A stretch of 64,000 nt of DNA from Parapristionchus giblindavisi (taxonomy: Eukaryota > Nematoda > Chromadorea > Rhabditida > Diplogasteridae), in assembly GCA_943737045.1 (NCBI GenBank), contig CALSFV010000254.1, positions 649,038 to 713,037 on the forward strand, given 5' to 3'. The notes below the pieces were generated by a model, which was not told where the DNA came from, did no database searches, and saw only the letters and a list, made by a program, of their open reading frames with translations. Of the stretch, positions 21,001-32,900 are shown piece after piece. Position numbers and translations under genes: made by a program. How positions within the stretch are numbered: the first letter of the stretch is position 1; the number at the start of each line of letters is the position of its first letter.

Positions 21001-21940
21001 CCCTCTCCTTCCCTCCCTCTCCATCTTTCCTCCGTTCCCTCTCTTTACCCCCTCTCCCTCTCCCTCTCCTTCCCTCCCTCTCCATCTTTCCTCCGTTCCC
21101 TCTCTTTACCCCCTCTCCCTCTCCATCTTTCCTTCGTTCCCTCTCTTTACCCCTTCTCCCTCTCCCTCTCCCTCTCCTTCCCTCCCTCTCCATCTTTCCT
21201 TCGTTCCCTCTCTTTACCCCTTCTCCCTCTCCCTCTCCTTCCCTCCCTCTTCGTCTTCCCCCGTTCCCTCTCTTTACCCCCTCTCCCTCTCCCTCTCCTT
21301 CCTCCCTCTCCATCTTTCCTCCGTTCCCTCTCTTTACCCCCTCTCCCTCTCCCTCTCCTTACCTCCCTCTCCATCTTTCCTCCGTTCCCTCTCTTTAACC
21401 CCTCTCCTTCCCTCCCTCTCCATCTTTCCTCCGTTCCCTCCCTTTACCCCTCTCCCTCTCCCTCTCCTTACCTCCCTCTCCATCTTTCCTCCGTTCCCTC
21501 CCTTTACCTCCTCTCCCTCTCCCTTTCCTCCCCTCCCTCTCCATCTTTCCTCCGTTCCCTCTCTATAACCCCTCTCCTTCCCTCCCTCTCCATCTTTCCT
21601 CCGTTCCCTCCCTTTACCCCCCTCTCCCTCTCCCTCTCCTTACCTCCCTCTCCATCTTTCCTCCGTTCCCTCCCTTTACCTCCTCTCCCTCTCCCTTTCC
21701 TCCCCTCCCTCTCCATCTTTCCTCCGTTCCCTCTCTTTAACCCCTCTCCTTCCCTCCCTCTCCATCTTTCCTTCGTTCCCTCTCTTTACCCCCTCGCCCT
21801 CTCCCTCTCCTTCCCTCCCTCTCCATCTTTCCTCCGTTGCCTCTCTTTACCCCCTCTCCCTTTCGCTCTCCTTCCCTCCCTCTCCATCTTTCCTCCGTTC
21901 CCTCCCTTTACCTCCTCTCCCTCTCCCTATCCTTCCTTCC
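15075..21940. repeat. Polypyrimidine satellite array S2
   Basis: Same monomer family as the first array. It begins with the monomers found to the right of every unit (ATTCCCTCTC, then CACCCTCTCTATCTTTCATT) and ends abruptly at CCTATCCTTCCTTCC, joined to a truncated unit. The right half repeats the variant order of S1 (the TTGCCTCTC variant at 16818, 17329, 19354, 19767, 20119 and 21837). Confidence 0.95.
16807..17828. repeat. 511-bp tandem duplication within S2
   Basis: The block starting at the TTGCCTCTC monomer (16818) is repeated at 17329 with an offset of 511 bp, including a rare CCTCAGTTCC variant in both copies. A recent local duplication is the simplest explanation. Confidence 0.85.
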
Positions 21941-22883
21941 ACGGGCATTCTACAAGCACTGGACTACACGCCCTCGAAATAGAGAAATATTGAGGGATTG
22001 TGTTCCAAGCGGCCCGCCCGCTGAAGATGGATCTACGAAGTAACTAAGTGAGTGAGTAAGTCCAGTGGATAAGAGCTTGGACAATCAATCGGAACGGTTG
22101 GTCTGCAGGAAAGTTCAAACCCCGAAAAGGATCAGCAAAAGAAATCATCTTCAAATTCTCTCCAATCCTTTTTGTCATTTTTCACTTGATGGATAATCGC
22201 TCTCAATACGCTAACGTCTCGTGAGTCACAGATCGTAAATTCTGTTTCAGTGAGTTTCACATCAAGTATCGGTAAAACGACCGCGTTAAGTTCAAAAATA
22301 GTACTCTTTTTGTAGCCACGTTTCACTCAGCAAGCGCATGCGCTTGCACATCCTTTCGTTTTCACTAGGGAACGGCAATCGGCACATGAAACAAACGAAA
22401 TAAGATTTGTCTAATCATTTATGGTAAATATATCTAACTATGCTCTTTATATTTTATTATTTCAAGCATTTATGAATAGTTCTTCATTTGTTTATAATAA
22501 GACCACTGATCTTGAATCGTAATATAATACAAATCCGCGTATATTTTCTGGAGTTTTCCCAAAAAACCTGTATATCCCGCCAGGGAAGAGCTGATGCACT
22601 GATTGAATATTCGAACATCGAAGGACTGGATGACCAGATTGACACTGCTCCGAGAACCAGAGATTGATGATGGGTGGGGATGGTTCGAATTGAAGAAATT
22701 TTGTGGAATGGGAAGCTGTTTACTGTAAAAGAAGGGGAGGATTGTAGACATGTAGCTAAACTTAAATATAACTATGCACGAACGAAGAAATTGATACGCT
22801 AATGAAGAACAGCTGATATGGAGAAATGTATTTGTAATATTCTATTCCTGTATGAGTATGTTCAATGTGCATTCATTCCATTA

Positions 22884-24023
22884 ATATCACGCCTGTCACG
22901 AGAGAATCGAGCTAAATTAACAATAAATGGGAAAAAGCGAAAATGGTGAAATGAGTTAGGACCAATTTTGCATATCTCTAGGCATGCCCTACCAGCCGCC
23001 AAAGTCTTATTATGCAATTTTCATTTTAGGGCTCAATACACCGGTTCGGTAAGGCGAGGTTCCAACTTTGAGCTCGAATTTCTTTCTTCTGGTGCGTTTT
23101 AGTGAAAAGTGTTACAAGAGTGACCCCCGCTATTTTTTCGAGCTCTATCGATCTAAACAAACCAGAGGTCATGAAAATTCCTTTGAACAGAGCTACACTT
23201 CGTAGCAAATAACTCAAAAATTTAGGAAAAGGGGGTGCTCTTCTTCCAGTATGTTATTAAGTTTTTCATGCGCTTTCTAATGAGGGGCGTATGAAAAAAA
23301 TACGTTAATGCGTTCGTATGGTTCATCCCCTTGGAAATTTCCAGATGATTTGAAGTCATTTTCGCCCTCCCACACTCTCGTTTTACACACTCTCTCGCCC
23401 ATTCCTTTTCATTCCATTCCATGCCATTCTACACCGCACGGTCTCGAGCGCGCAGTGCGGAATGAATTATATCGTTTTCTCCCTTTCTCTTCCCTCTATT
23501 TCTTTCACTCTCCGGCGAGAGAGTGTGTGAAACGAGAGATTGTAGGAGGGCGAAAATGACTTCAAGTCATCTGAAAATTTCCAAGGGGATGAACCATACG
23601 AACGCATTAACGTATTTTTTTTCGTAAGCCCCTCATTAGAAAGCGCATGAAAAACTTAATAACATACTGGAAGAAGAGCACCCCCTTTTCCTAAATTTTT
23701 GAGTTATTTGCTACGAAGTGTAGCTCTGTTCAAAGGAATTTTCATGACCTCTGGTTTGTTTAGATCGATAGAGCTCGAAAAAATAGCGGGGGTCACTCTT
23801 GTAACACTTTTCACTAAAACGCACCAGAAGAAAGAAATTCGAGCTCAAAGTTGGAACCTCGCCTTACCGAACCGGTGTATTGAGCCCTAAAATGAAAATT
23901 GCATAATAAGACTTTGGGGGCTGGTAGGGCATGCCTAGAGATATGCAAAATTGGTCCTAACTCATTTCACCATTTTCGCTTTTTCCCATGCTCAGCTCGA
24001 TTCTCTCGTGACAGGCGTGATAT
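22884..24023. repeat. Foldback element, copy 2
   Basis: Left arm 22884-23399, loop, right arm 23514-24023, as in copy 1. It shares with copy 1 a GCCGCC versus GGGGGC mismatch between arms near the outer half, while copies 3 and 4 are paired there. Confidence 0.9.
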
Positions 24024-24126
24024 GTAGTTCATTCATATTATACAAACGAATAAGGAAACCAATTTTATCCGATGGGTTCACATATAATTTAATTGATGCC
24101 AGATCCAATTTATCGACTGTAGGCTC

Positions 24127-25286
24127 CTATTCTTTTCGATTCTTCTTGTCAGTAGATGTCGGAGCATTTTTGGGTCTATCCGATTCCTGAAAAGATGAAA
24201 GAATAAATTCAAAGATTAAATGCCAACGATAATTTAGACGACGAAAAAATACCTTGGACTGCTTCGATGTCGGAGGTGCGGTAGACTCGATTTTACTATC
24301 ACGCTTTAAAACATATTTGTAATGTGATAAAACTAATAAGAATTAATATTTAAAAAAATCTCTCCGCTCTCCGTTCTGATCATGGCCGTACAGACATACA
24401 GACAAATAAAAAACGTGATCGGACCGGAGAGTGACATCAAAATTCGGTGCTTATCTTAAGAAATACTCACATAGCTCCCAAGACTGTTGTCATCATCCTT
24501 TGAAATATTCTTCTTCTGACGATTTGCACCGCGCTCCTCTCTAGCGTCAACACTTGGGATCTACCAAACAGAAGAGTTTTTTGAAAGATATTTCAAAAAT
24601 ATTGGTTAATCCAATTTGATTTTAAACAAAACTACGAATTCACAGCTCGGAAGAGTGAAATTAATACCTTTGGAGTAGATTGTGCTATTTTATCATTAAC
24701 TGCATTCGATCCGTCCTTTGCCTTTGACGTTTGAGGACTTGCGTCAAAAAAAAAAGAACAATGGTTGAGCGATAAATGAAATAGATGCTTTTGATGATTT
24801 TTGAAAAGATTAATTGCATAGCTGATTATCATAAAAACCATTACCACAGATTCGGGAGGAGGACCTTTGGAGCGGAGTGCGTAGCCATTGGTGGGCTGTG
24901 CATCACTCTTCTTCTTTATACTATTCTGAAATGTCCCGTTGAGATAATTGCAAAATATTCTACACTAATATTTGCAGAACGCTAGAATATATATTTTACT
25001 TAGAACGCTAATTTAAATACATTTAAAAAATTTTTAAAATATATATATTTTGGACGAAGACGAAATAATAAAAAGTTATAAACGTACCTTAGTGGACGGC
25101 TTCGTTCCTACTCGGGACACTTTACTAGTTTTGCCCTTATGACTAGTCGTTGCCTTCTTCCTTTCCTTGTTCGTACCTTTCTTCGACTGGTTTACCTGAA
25201 TTTACCAGTTCAGAACCTTGGAAATATCTAGACAGGGCTTCACTTACCGACTTCTTACCAGTCTTCTCAGAACGTCGAGACTGCAT
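24127..25286 (-). CDS. Basic-protein gene, copy 2
   Basis: Minus-strand coding exons: 25248-25286, 25088-25195, 24845-24925, 24668-24721, 24471-24560, 24253-24303 and 24127-24186 (TAG stop). Exon lengths are 39, 108, 81, 54, 90, 51 and 60 nt. Introns are 52, 162, 123, 107, 167 and 66 bp with donors GTAAGT, GTACGT, GTAATG, GTATTA, GTGAGT and GTATTT. All sites are intact and the predicted protein is the 160-residue reference form: Lys/Ser/Thr/Pro-rich, no Cys, with GYALRSKGPPPES in exon 3 as the only block of mixed character. Intron 5 contains a short stem-loop around 24360-24432. The foldback element begins about 100 bp past the stop codon. No AATAAA lies in that gap. Confidence 0.65.
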
Positions 25287-26201
25287 TCCTGAACCAAGTA
25301 AGAATGAATGGAGAATGAGAATGGCAATGATGTGGGAGAGAAATGATGAAAGAGTGCATGTCTGTGCAATAATGGTAAAGAAATAGTGCGTGAAATGAAG
25401 AGGCCATTAATCGATTAGGAGTGCACTAATCATAATCTTATCAATTTTATTTTTTTGTGAACGTTTCTCTCATGAACGGTTCATCGGAGGTTGAATCGAT
25501 GTAAATATATACTTTCTGGTGTCTGTACTGGAAAAAAAGTGCTGGGAAACAAAAATGAGGAAAAAAAACACAAATATTATTTAAACAATCGATCACACTG
25601 AGTCAAACAAATGCTATGGAGGTTCATACTGAGATATACAAAATATTAGTGCACTTTCATCTATTCTTCTAGGTATTCTTCGCTAAAATTGTTCAGACTC
25701 TCTCTCTCTCTGTCTTCTTCTACTTTTTACCCTTCTCTCTCAAGATTGTCGACCACCGCTAATCTTTGAACTTTCTTTGTGCATTTGCATATCATTCTAG
25801 TCCTTCATCCATTGTCATACAATTTATATATGATTATCATGTACTGCATGTTCTCATTCTTATTCATTTCGCCTTTTCTTTTCGGTCGTACCGCCCTCTT
25901 CTCTTCGTCTTCGAGTAAGTCCCAGTTCTAACTTCATCTTTGAACCTTGCCTTTTTGCTCTCTGGACCTCTCCTCATTGACCGCACTCTCAATTTCTGCG
26001 TCTTTCCTTGTCAACAAGAATGTGCGAACATGGTGAGAGTTTAAATCTGCAAATTGATCATGTATACTTATTCCATTTTCGTTTAGCTACGGAAACCCTT
26101 CGTATTTAATTGACTATGTTTCGTGTAACGCTGGTGCGCACTCCGGAGCTGAGACAGAAGTCGTAATGCAAGCCACCAAGGAGGCCATCACTTATGCATC
26201 G

Positions 26202-26296
26202 TTACATTTACCTTACGTGCATACGACGCAACCCCCTCCGCCGCGTCGGAGAGGCGACGGAGGGAGTTACGGCGTAGGCACGTAAGGCAAATGTAA
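26202..26296 (-). other. 43-bp-stem hairpin, copy 2
   Basis: Same arms and loop as the hairpin at 14367-14461. The outer flanks here are TGCATCG and TAGTGCA, which extend the pairing with mismatches. Confidence 0.6.
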
Positions 26297-26909
26297 TAGT
26301 GCATTAACTTAAGTTATGGTATGTGTACCATCATTCTGTGAACCATCTGTACATTGCGAGAAACATCGTCGTGGATAAAATATCTGCGAGTGGATCGATA
26401 TCGGCAGCTTGTTTTCACGGAAATCCACGATGTTGTTACTCTCATTTGGTTTAACTAGCTCTCGAAATTTTTGATCCTTCGTCCCTTCCCTGTGCAATAT
26501 TGGCAGAGACAAATGTAATGGTGAAATCTGTCTTCAGGTATGACATTTTTTTCACAAAATTTGTCAATCGACGATGTAGCGTCTCCTAGAAATCGATTTT
26601 GGTAAACTCACAACAGCTCTCTTTGTTCTAGTGAAAGTCAACTCGCATTTGAAAACTGGAAATTTTAATGTAAGAAAACCTTTGCAGCAGCCTTCTTCAC
26701 CATTCAATATTGCCACAATCCTGTGCTTATACAAAACAGTGATGAAAGTCGTTCAATAAGCGACAATCTATCATTCTTCAGGGTGATCGTGGCTTCGTCA
26801 TCTTTGTCTGTGAAGGACAAAAGAAGGACATCTTCACCGTGCTTGACGACCAACTATTTTTTTGAAGAGCGGCTTGTTGCTTACCCGCAATCTCGCCGCG
26901 TCTTCCGTC

Positions 26910-29900
26910 ATTCCCTCTCTTTACCCCCTCACCCTCTCTATCTTTCATTCGTTCCCTCTCTTTAACCCCTCCCCCCTCCCTCTCCTTCCCTCCCTCTCCA
27001 TCTTTCCTCCGTTCCCTCTCTTTACCCCTTCTCCCTCTCCCTCTCCTTCCCTCCCTCTACACCTTTCCTCCGTTCCCTCTCTTTACCCCCTCTCCCTCTC
27101 CCTCTCCTTACCTTCCTCTCCATCTTTCCTCCGTTCCCTCCCTTTACCCCCCTCTCCCTCTCCCTCTCCTTCCCTCCTTCTCCATCTTTCCTCCGTTCCC
27201 TTTCTTTAAGACTTCTCCCTCTCCTTCCCTCCCTCTCCATCTTTCCTCCGTTCCCTCTCTTTACCCCCTCTCCCTCTGCCTCTCCTTTCCTCCCTCTCCA
27301 TATTTCCTCCGTTACCTCTCTTTAACCCCATCTCCCTCTCCCTCTCCTTCCCTCCCTCTCCATCTTTCCTCCGTTCCCTCTCTTTACCCCCTCTCCCTCT
27401 CCCTCTCCTTCTCTCCCTCTCCATCTTTCCTCCGTTTACTCTCTTTAACCCCTCTCCCTCTCCATCTTTCCTTCGTTCCCTCTCTTTACCCCTTCTCCCT
27501 CTCCCTCTCCCTCTCCTTCCCTCCCTCTCCATCTTTCCTTCGTTCCCTCTCTTTACCCCTTCTCCCTCTCCCTATCCTTCCTTCCCTCTTCATCTTCCCC
27601 CGTTCCCTCTCTTTACCCCCTCTCCCTCTCCCTCTCCTTCCTCCCTCTCCATCTTTCCTCCGTTCCCTCTCTTTACCCCCCTCTCCCTCTCCCTCTCCTT
27701 ACCTCCCTCTCCATCTTTCCTCCGTTCCCTCCCTTTACCCCCTCTCCCTCTCCCTCTCCTTCCCTCCCTCTCCATCTTTCCTCCGTTCCCTCTCTTTAAC
27801 CCTTCTCCCTCTCCTTCCCTCCCTCTCCATCTTTCCTCCGTTCCCTCTCTTTACCCCCTCTCCCTCTTCCTCTCCTTCCCTCCCTCTCCATATTTCCTCC
27901 GTTACCTCTCTTTAACTCATCTCCCTCTCCCTCTCCTTCCCTCCCTCTCCATATTTCCTCCGTTCCCTCTCTTTACCCCCTCTCCCTCTGCCTCTCCTTT
28001 CCTCCCTCTCCATATTTCCTCCGTTACCTCTCTTTAACCCCATCTCCCTCTCCCTCTCCTTCCCTCCCTCTCCATCTTTCCTCCGTTCCCTCTCTTTACC
28101 CCCTCTCCCTCTCCCTCTCCTTCTCTCCCTCTCCATCTTTCCTCCGTTTACTCTCTTTAACCCCTCTCCCTCTCCATCTTTCCTTCGTTCCCTCTCTTTA
28201 CCCCTTCTCCCTCTCCCTCTCCCTCTCCTTCCCTCCCTCTCCATCTTTCCTTCGTTCCCTCTCTTTACCCCCTCTCCCTCTCCCTCTCCTTACCTTCCTC
28301 TCCATCTTTCCTCCGTTCCCTCCCTTTACCCCCTCTCCCTCTCCCTCTCCTTCTCTCCCTCTCCATCTTTCCTCCGTTTACTCTCTTTAACCCCTCTCCC
28401 TCTCCATCTTTCCTTCGTTCCCTCTCTTTACCCCTTCTCCCTCTCCCTCTCCCTCTCCTTCCCTCCCTCTCCATCTTTCCTTCGTTCCCTCTCTTTACCC
28501 CTTCTCCCTCTCCCTATCCTTCCTTCCCTCTTCATCTTCCCCCGTTCCCTCTCTTTACCCCCTCTCCCTCTCCCTCTCCTTCCTCCCTCTCCATCTTTCC
28601 TCCGTTCCCTCTCTTTACCCCCTCTCCCTCTCCCTCTCCTTACCTCCCTCTCCATCTTTCCTCCGTTCCCTCCCTTTACCCCCTCTCCCTCTCCCTCTCC
28701 TTCCCTCCCTCTCCATCTTTCCTCCGTTCCCTCTCTTTAACCCTTCTCCCTCTCCTTCCCTCCCTCTCCATCTTTCCTCCGTTCCCTCTCTTTACCCCCT
28801 CTCCCTCTTCCTCTCCTTCCCTCCCTCTCCATATTTCCTCCGTTACCTCTCTTTAACTCATCTCCCTCTCCCTCTCCTTCCCTCCCTCTCCATCTTTCCT
28901 CCGTTCCCTCTCTTTACCCCCTCTCCCTCTGCCTCTCCTTTCCTCCCTCTCCATATTTCCTCCGTTACCTCTCTTTAACCCCATCTCCCTCTCCCTCTCC
29001 TTCCCTCCCTCTCCATCTTTCCTCCGTTCCCTCTCTTTACCCCCCTCTCCCTCTCCCTCTCCTTCTCTCCCTCTCCATCTTTCCTCCGTTTACTCTCTTT
29101 AACCCCTCTCCCTCTCCATCTTTCCTTCGTTCCCTCTCTTTACCCCTTCTCCCTCTCCCTCTCCCTCTCCTTCCCTCCCTCTCCATCTTTCCTTCGTTCC
29201 CTCTCTTTACCCCTTCTCCCTCTCCCTATCCTTCCTTCCCTCTTCATCTTCCCCCGTTCCCTCTCTTTACCCCCTCTCCCTCTCCCTCTCCTTCCTCCCT
29301 CTCCATCTTTCCTCCGTTCCCTCTCTTTACCCCCTCTCCCTCTCCCTCTCCTTACCTCCCTCTCCATCTTTCCTCCGTTCCCTCCCTTTACCCCCTCTCC
29401 CTCTCCCTCTCCTTCCCTCCCTCTCCATCTTTCCTCCGTTCCCTCTCTTTAACCCTTCTCCCTCTCCTTCCCTCCCTCTCCATCTTTCCTCCGTTCCCTC
29501 TCTTTACCCCCTCTCCCTCTTCCTCTCCTTCCCTCCCTCTCCATATTTCCTCCGTTACCTCTCTTTAACTCATCTCCCTCTCCCTCTCCTTCCCTCCCTC
29601 TCCATCTTTCCTCCGTTCCCTCTCTTTACCCCCTCTCCCTCTCCCTCTCCTTCCCTCCCTCTCCATCTTTCCTCCGTTCCCTCTCTTTACCCCCTCTCCC
29701 TCTCCATCTTTCCTTCGTTCTCTCTCTTTACCCCTTCTCCCTCTCCCTCTCCCTCTCCTTCCCTCCCTCTCCATCTTTCCTCCGTTCCCTCTCTTTACCC
29801 CCTCTCCCTCTGCCTCTCCTTTCCTCCCTCTCCATATTTCCTCCGTTACCTCTCTTTAACCCCATCTCCCTCTCCCTCTCCTTCCCTCCCTCTCCATCTT

Positions 29901-32900
29901 TCCTCCGTTCCCTCTCTTTACCCCCTCTCCCTCTCCCTCTCCTTCTCTCCCTCTCCATCTTTCCTCCGTTTACTCTCTTTAACCCCTCTCCCTCTCCATC
30001 TTTCCTTCGTTCCCTCTCTTTACCCCTTCTCCCTCTCCCTCTCCCTCTCCTTCCCTCCCTCTCCATCTTTCCTTCGTTCCCTCTCTTTACCCCTTCTCCC
30101 TCTCCCTATCCTTCCTTCCCTCTTCATCTTCCCCCGTTCCCTCTCTTTACCCCCTCTCCCTCTCCCTCTCCTTCCTCCCTCTCCATCTTTCCTCCGTTCC
30201 CTCTCTTTACCCCCCTCTCCCTCTCCCTCTCCTTACCTCCCTCTCCATCTTTCCTCCGTTCCCTCCCTTTACCCCCCTCTCCCTCTCCCTCTCCTTCCCT
30301 CCCTCTCCATCTTTCCTCCGTTCCCTCTCTTTAACCCTTCTCCCTCTCCTTCCCTCCCTCTCCATCTTTCCTCCGTTCCCTCTCTTTACCCCCTCTCCCT
30401 CTTCCTCTCCTTCCCTCCCTCTCCATATTTCCTCCGTTACCTCTCTTTAACTCATCTCCCTCTCCCTCTCCTTCCCTCCCTCTCCATCTTTCCTCCGTTC
30501 CCTCTCTTTACCCCCTCTCCCTCTCCCTCTCCTTCCCTCCCTCTCCATCTTTCCTCCGTTCCCTCTCTTTACCCCCCTCTCCCTCTCCATCTTTCCTTCG
30601 TTCTCTCTCTTTACCCCTTCTCCCTCTCCCTCTCCCTCTCCTTCCCTCCCTCTCCCTCTTTCCTTCGTTCCCTCTCTTTACCCCTTCTCCCTCTCCCTCT
30701 CCTTCCCTCCCTCTTCGTCTTCCCCCGTTCCCTCTCTTTACCCCCTCTCCCTCTCCCTCTCCTTCCTCCCTCTCCATCTTTCCTCCGTTCCCTCTCTTTA
30801 CCCCCTCTCCCTCTCCCTCTCCTTACCTCCCTCTCCATCTTTCCTCCGTTCCCTCCCTTTACCTCCTCTCCCTCTCCCTTTCCTCCCCTCCCTCTCCATC
30901 TTTCCTCCGTTCCCTCTCTTTAACCCCTCTCCTTCCCTCCCTCTCCATCTTTCCTCCGTTCCCTCCCTTTACCCCCTCTCCCTCTCCCTCTCCTTACCTC
31001 CCTCTCCATCTTTCCTCCGTTCCCTCCCTTTACCTCCTCTCCCTCTCCCTTTCCTCCCCTCCCTCTCCATCTTTCCTCCGTTCCATCTCTTTAACCCCTC
31101 TCCTTCCCTCCCTCTCCATCTTTCCTTCGTTCCCTCTCTTTACCCCCTCGCCCTCTCCCTCTCCTTCCCTCCCTCTCCATCTTTCCTCCGTTGCCTCTCT
31201 TTACCCCCTCTCCCTTTCGCTCTCCTTCCCTCCCTCTCCATCTTTCCTCCGTTCCCTCCCTTTACCTCCTCTCCCTCTCCCTTTCCTCCCTTCCCTCTCC
31301 ATCTTTCCTCCGTTCCCTCTCTTTAACCCCTCTCCTTCCCTCCCTCTCCATCTTTCCTCAGTTCCCTCCCTTTACCCCCTCTCCCTCTCCCTCTCCTTAC
31401 CTCCCTCTCCATCTTTCCTCCGTTCCCTCCCTTTACCTCCTCTCCCTCTCCCTTTCCTCCCCTCCCTCTCCATCTTTCCTCCGTTCCCTCTCTTTAACCC
31501 CTCTCCTTCCCTCCCTCTCCATCTTTCCTTCGTTCCCTCTCTTTACCCCCCTCGCCCTCTCCCTCTCCTTCTCTCCCTCTCCATCTTTCCTCCGTTTACT
31601 CTCTTTAACCCCTCTCCCTCTCCATTTTTCCTTCGTTCCCTCTCTTTACCCCTTCTCCCTCTCCCTCTCCCTCTCCTTCCCTCCCTCTCCATCTTTCCTT
31701 CGTTCCCTCTCTTTACCCCTTCTCCCTCTCCCTATCCTTCCTTCCCTCTTCATCTTCCCCCGTTCCCTCTCTTTACCCCCTCTCCCTCTCCCTCTCCTTC
31801 CTCCCTCCATCTTTCCTCCGTTCCCTCTCTTCACCCCCTCTCCCTCTCCCTCTCCTTACCTCCCTCTCCATCTTTCCTCCGTTCCCTCCCTTTACCTCCT
31901 CTCCCTCTCCCTTTCCTCCCCTCCCTCTCCATCTTTCCTCCGTTCCCTCTCTTTAACCCCTCTCCTTCCCTCCCTCTCCATCTTTCCTTCGTTCCCTCTC
32001 TTTACCCCCTCACCCTCTCCCTCTCCTTCCCTCCCTCTCCATCTTTCCTCCGTTCCCTCTCTTTACCCCCTCTCCCTCTCCCTCTCCTTACCTCCCTCTC
32101 CATCTTTCCTCCGTTCCCTCCCTTTTCCTCCTCTCCCTCTCCCTTTCCTCCCCTCCCTCTCCATCTTTCCCCCGTTCCCTCTCTTTACCCCCCCTCTCCC
32201 TCTCCCTCTCCTTCCTCCCTCTCCATCTTTCCTTCGTTCCCTCTCTTTACCCCCTCTCCCTCTCCCTCTCCTTACCTTCCTCTCCATCTTTCCTCCGTTC
32301 CCTCCCTTTACCCCCTCTCCCTCTCCCTCTCCTTCCCTCCCTCTTCATCTTTCCTCCGTTCCCTCTCTTTAACCCTTCTCCCTCTCCTTCCCTCCCTCTC
32401 CATCTTTCCTCCGTTCCCTCTCTTTACCCCCTCTCCCTCTCCCTCTCCTTCCCTCCCTCTCCATCTTTCCTCCGTTCCCTCTCTTTACCCCCCTCTCCCT
32501 CTCCATCTTTCCTTCGTTCCCTCTCTTTACCCATTCTCCCTCTCCCTCTCCCTCTCCTTCCCTCCCTCTCCATCTTTCCTTCGTTCCCTCTCTTTACCCC
32601 TTCTCCCTCTCCCTCTCCTTCCCTCCCTCTTCGTCTTCCCCCGTTCCCTCTCTTTACCCCCTCTCCCTCTCCCTCTCCTTCCTCCCTCTCCATCTTTCCT
32701 CCGTTCCCTCTCTTTACCCCCTCTCCCTCTCCCTCTCCTTACCTCCCTCTCCATCTTTCCTCCGTTCCCTCTCTTTAACCCCTCTCCTTCCCTCCCTCTC
32801 CATCTTTCCTCCGTTCCCTCCCTTTACCCCCTCTCCCTCTCCCTCTCCTTACCTCCCTCTCCATCTTTCCTCCGTTCCCTCCCTTTACCTCCTCTCCCTC

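Larger units (their letters stand above)
21941..26909. repeat. Complex unit copy 2, left end missing
   Basis: Begins at ACGGGCATTC, equivalent to position 8227 of copy 1, directly against satellite. About 0.87 kb of the unit is absent, including the AT-rich left part and most of the GC-rich island. The words at the break (CTTCTCC in the unit, CCTTCC in the satellite) share TCC, so the joint may have used microhomology. The rest of the unit is complete, with a tRNA-like segment at 22054-22126 and open frames equivalent to those in copy 1. No gene is seen at 25287-26201. Confidence 0.92.

Noticed and set aside
20119..21993. Open frame of 624 codons, and similar ones at 33631, 35633, 43309 and 59404
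   Set aside because: Same reason; some start in unit sequence or cross a unit/satellite junction, which shows they are incidental.
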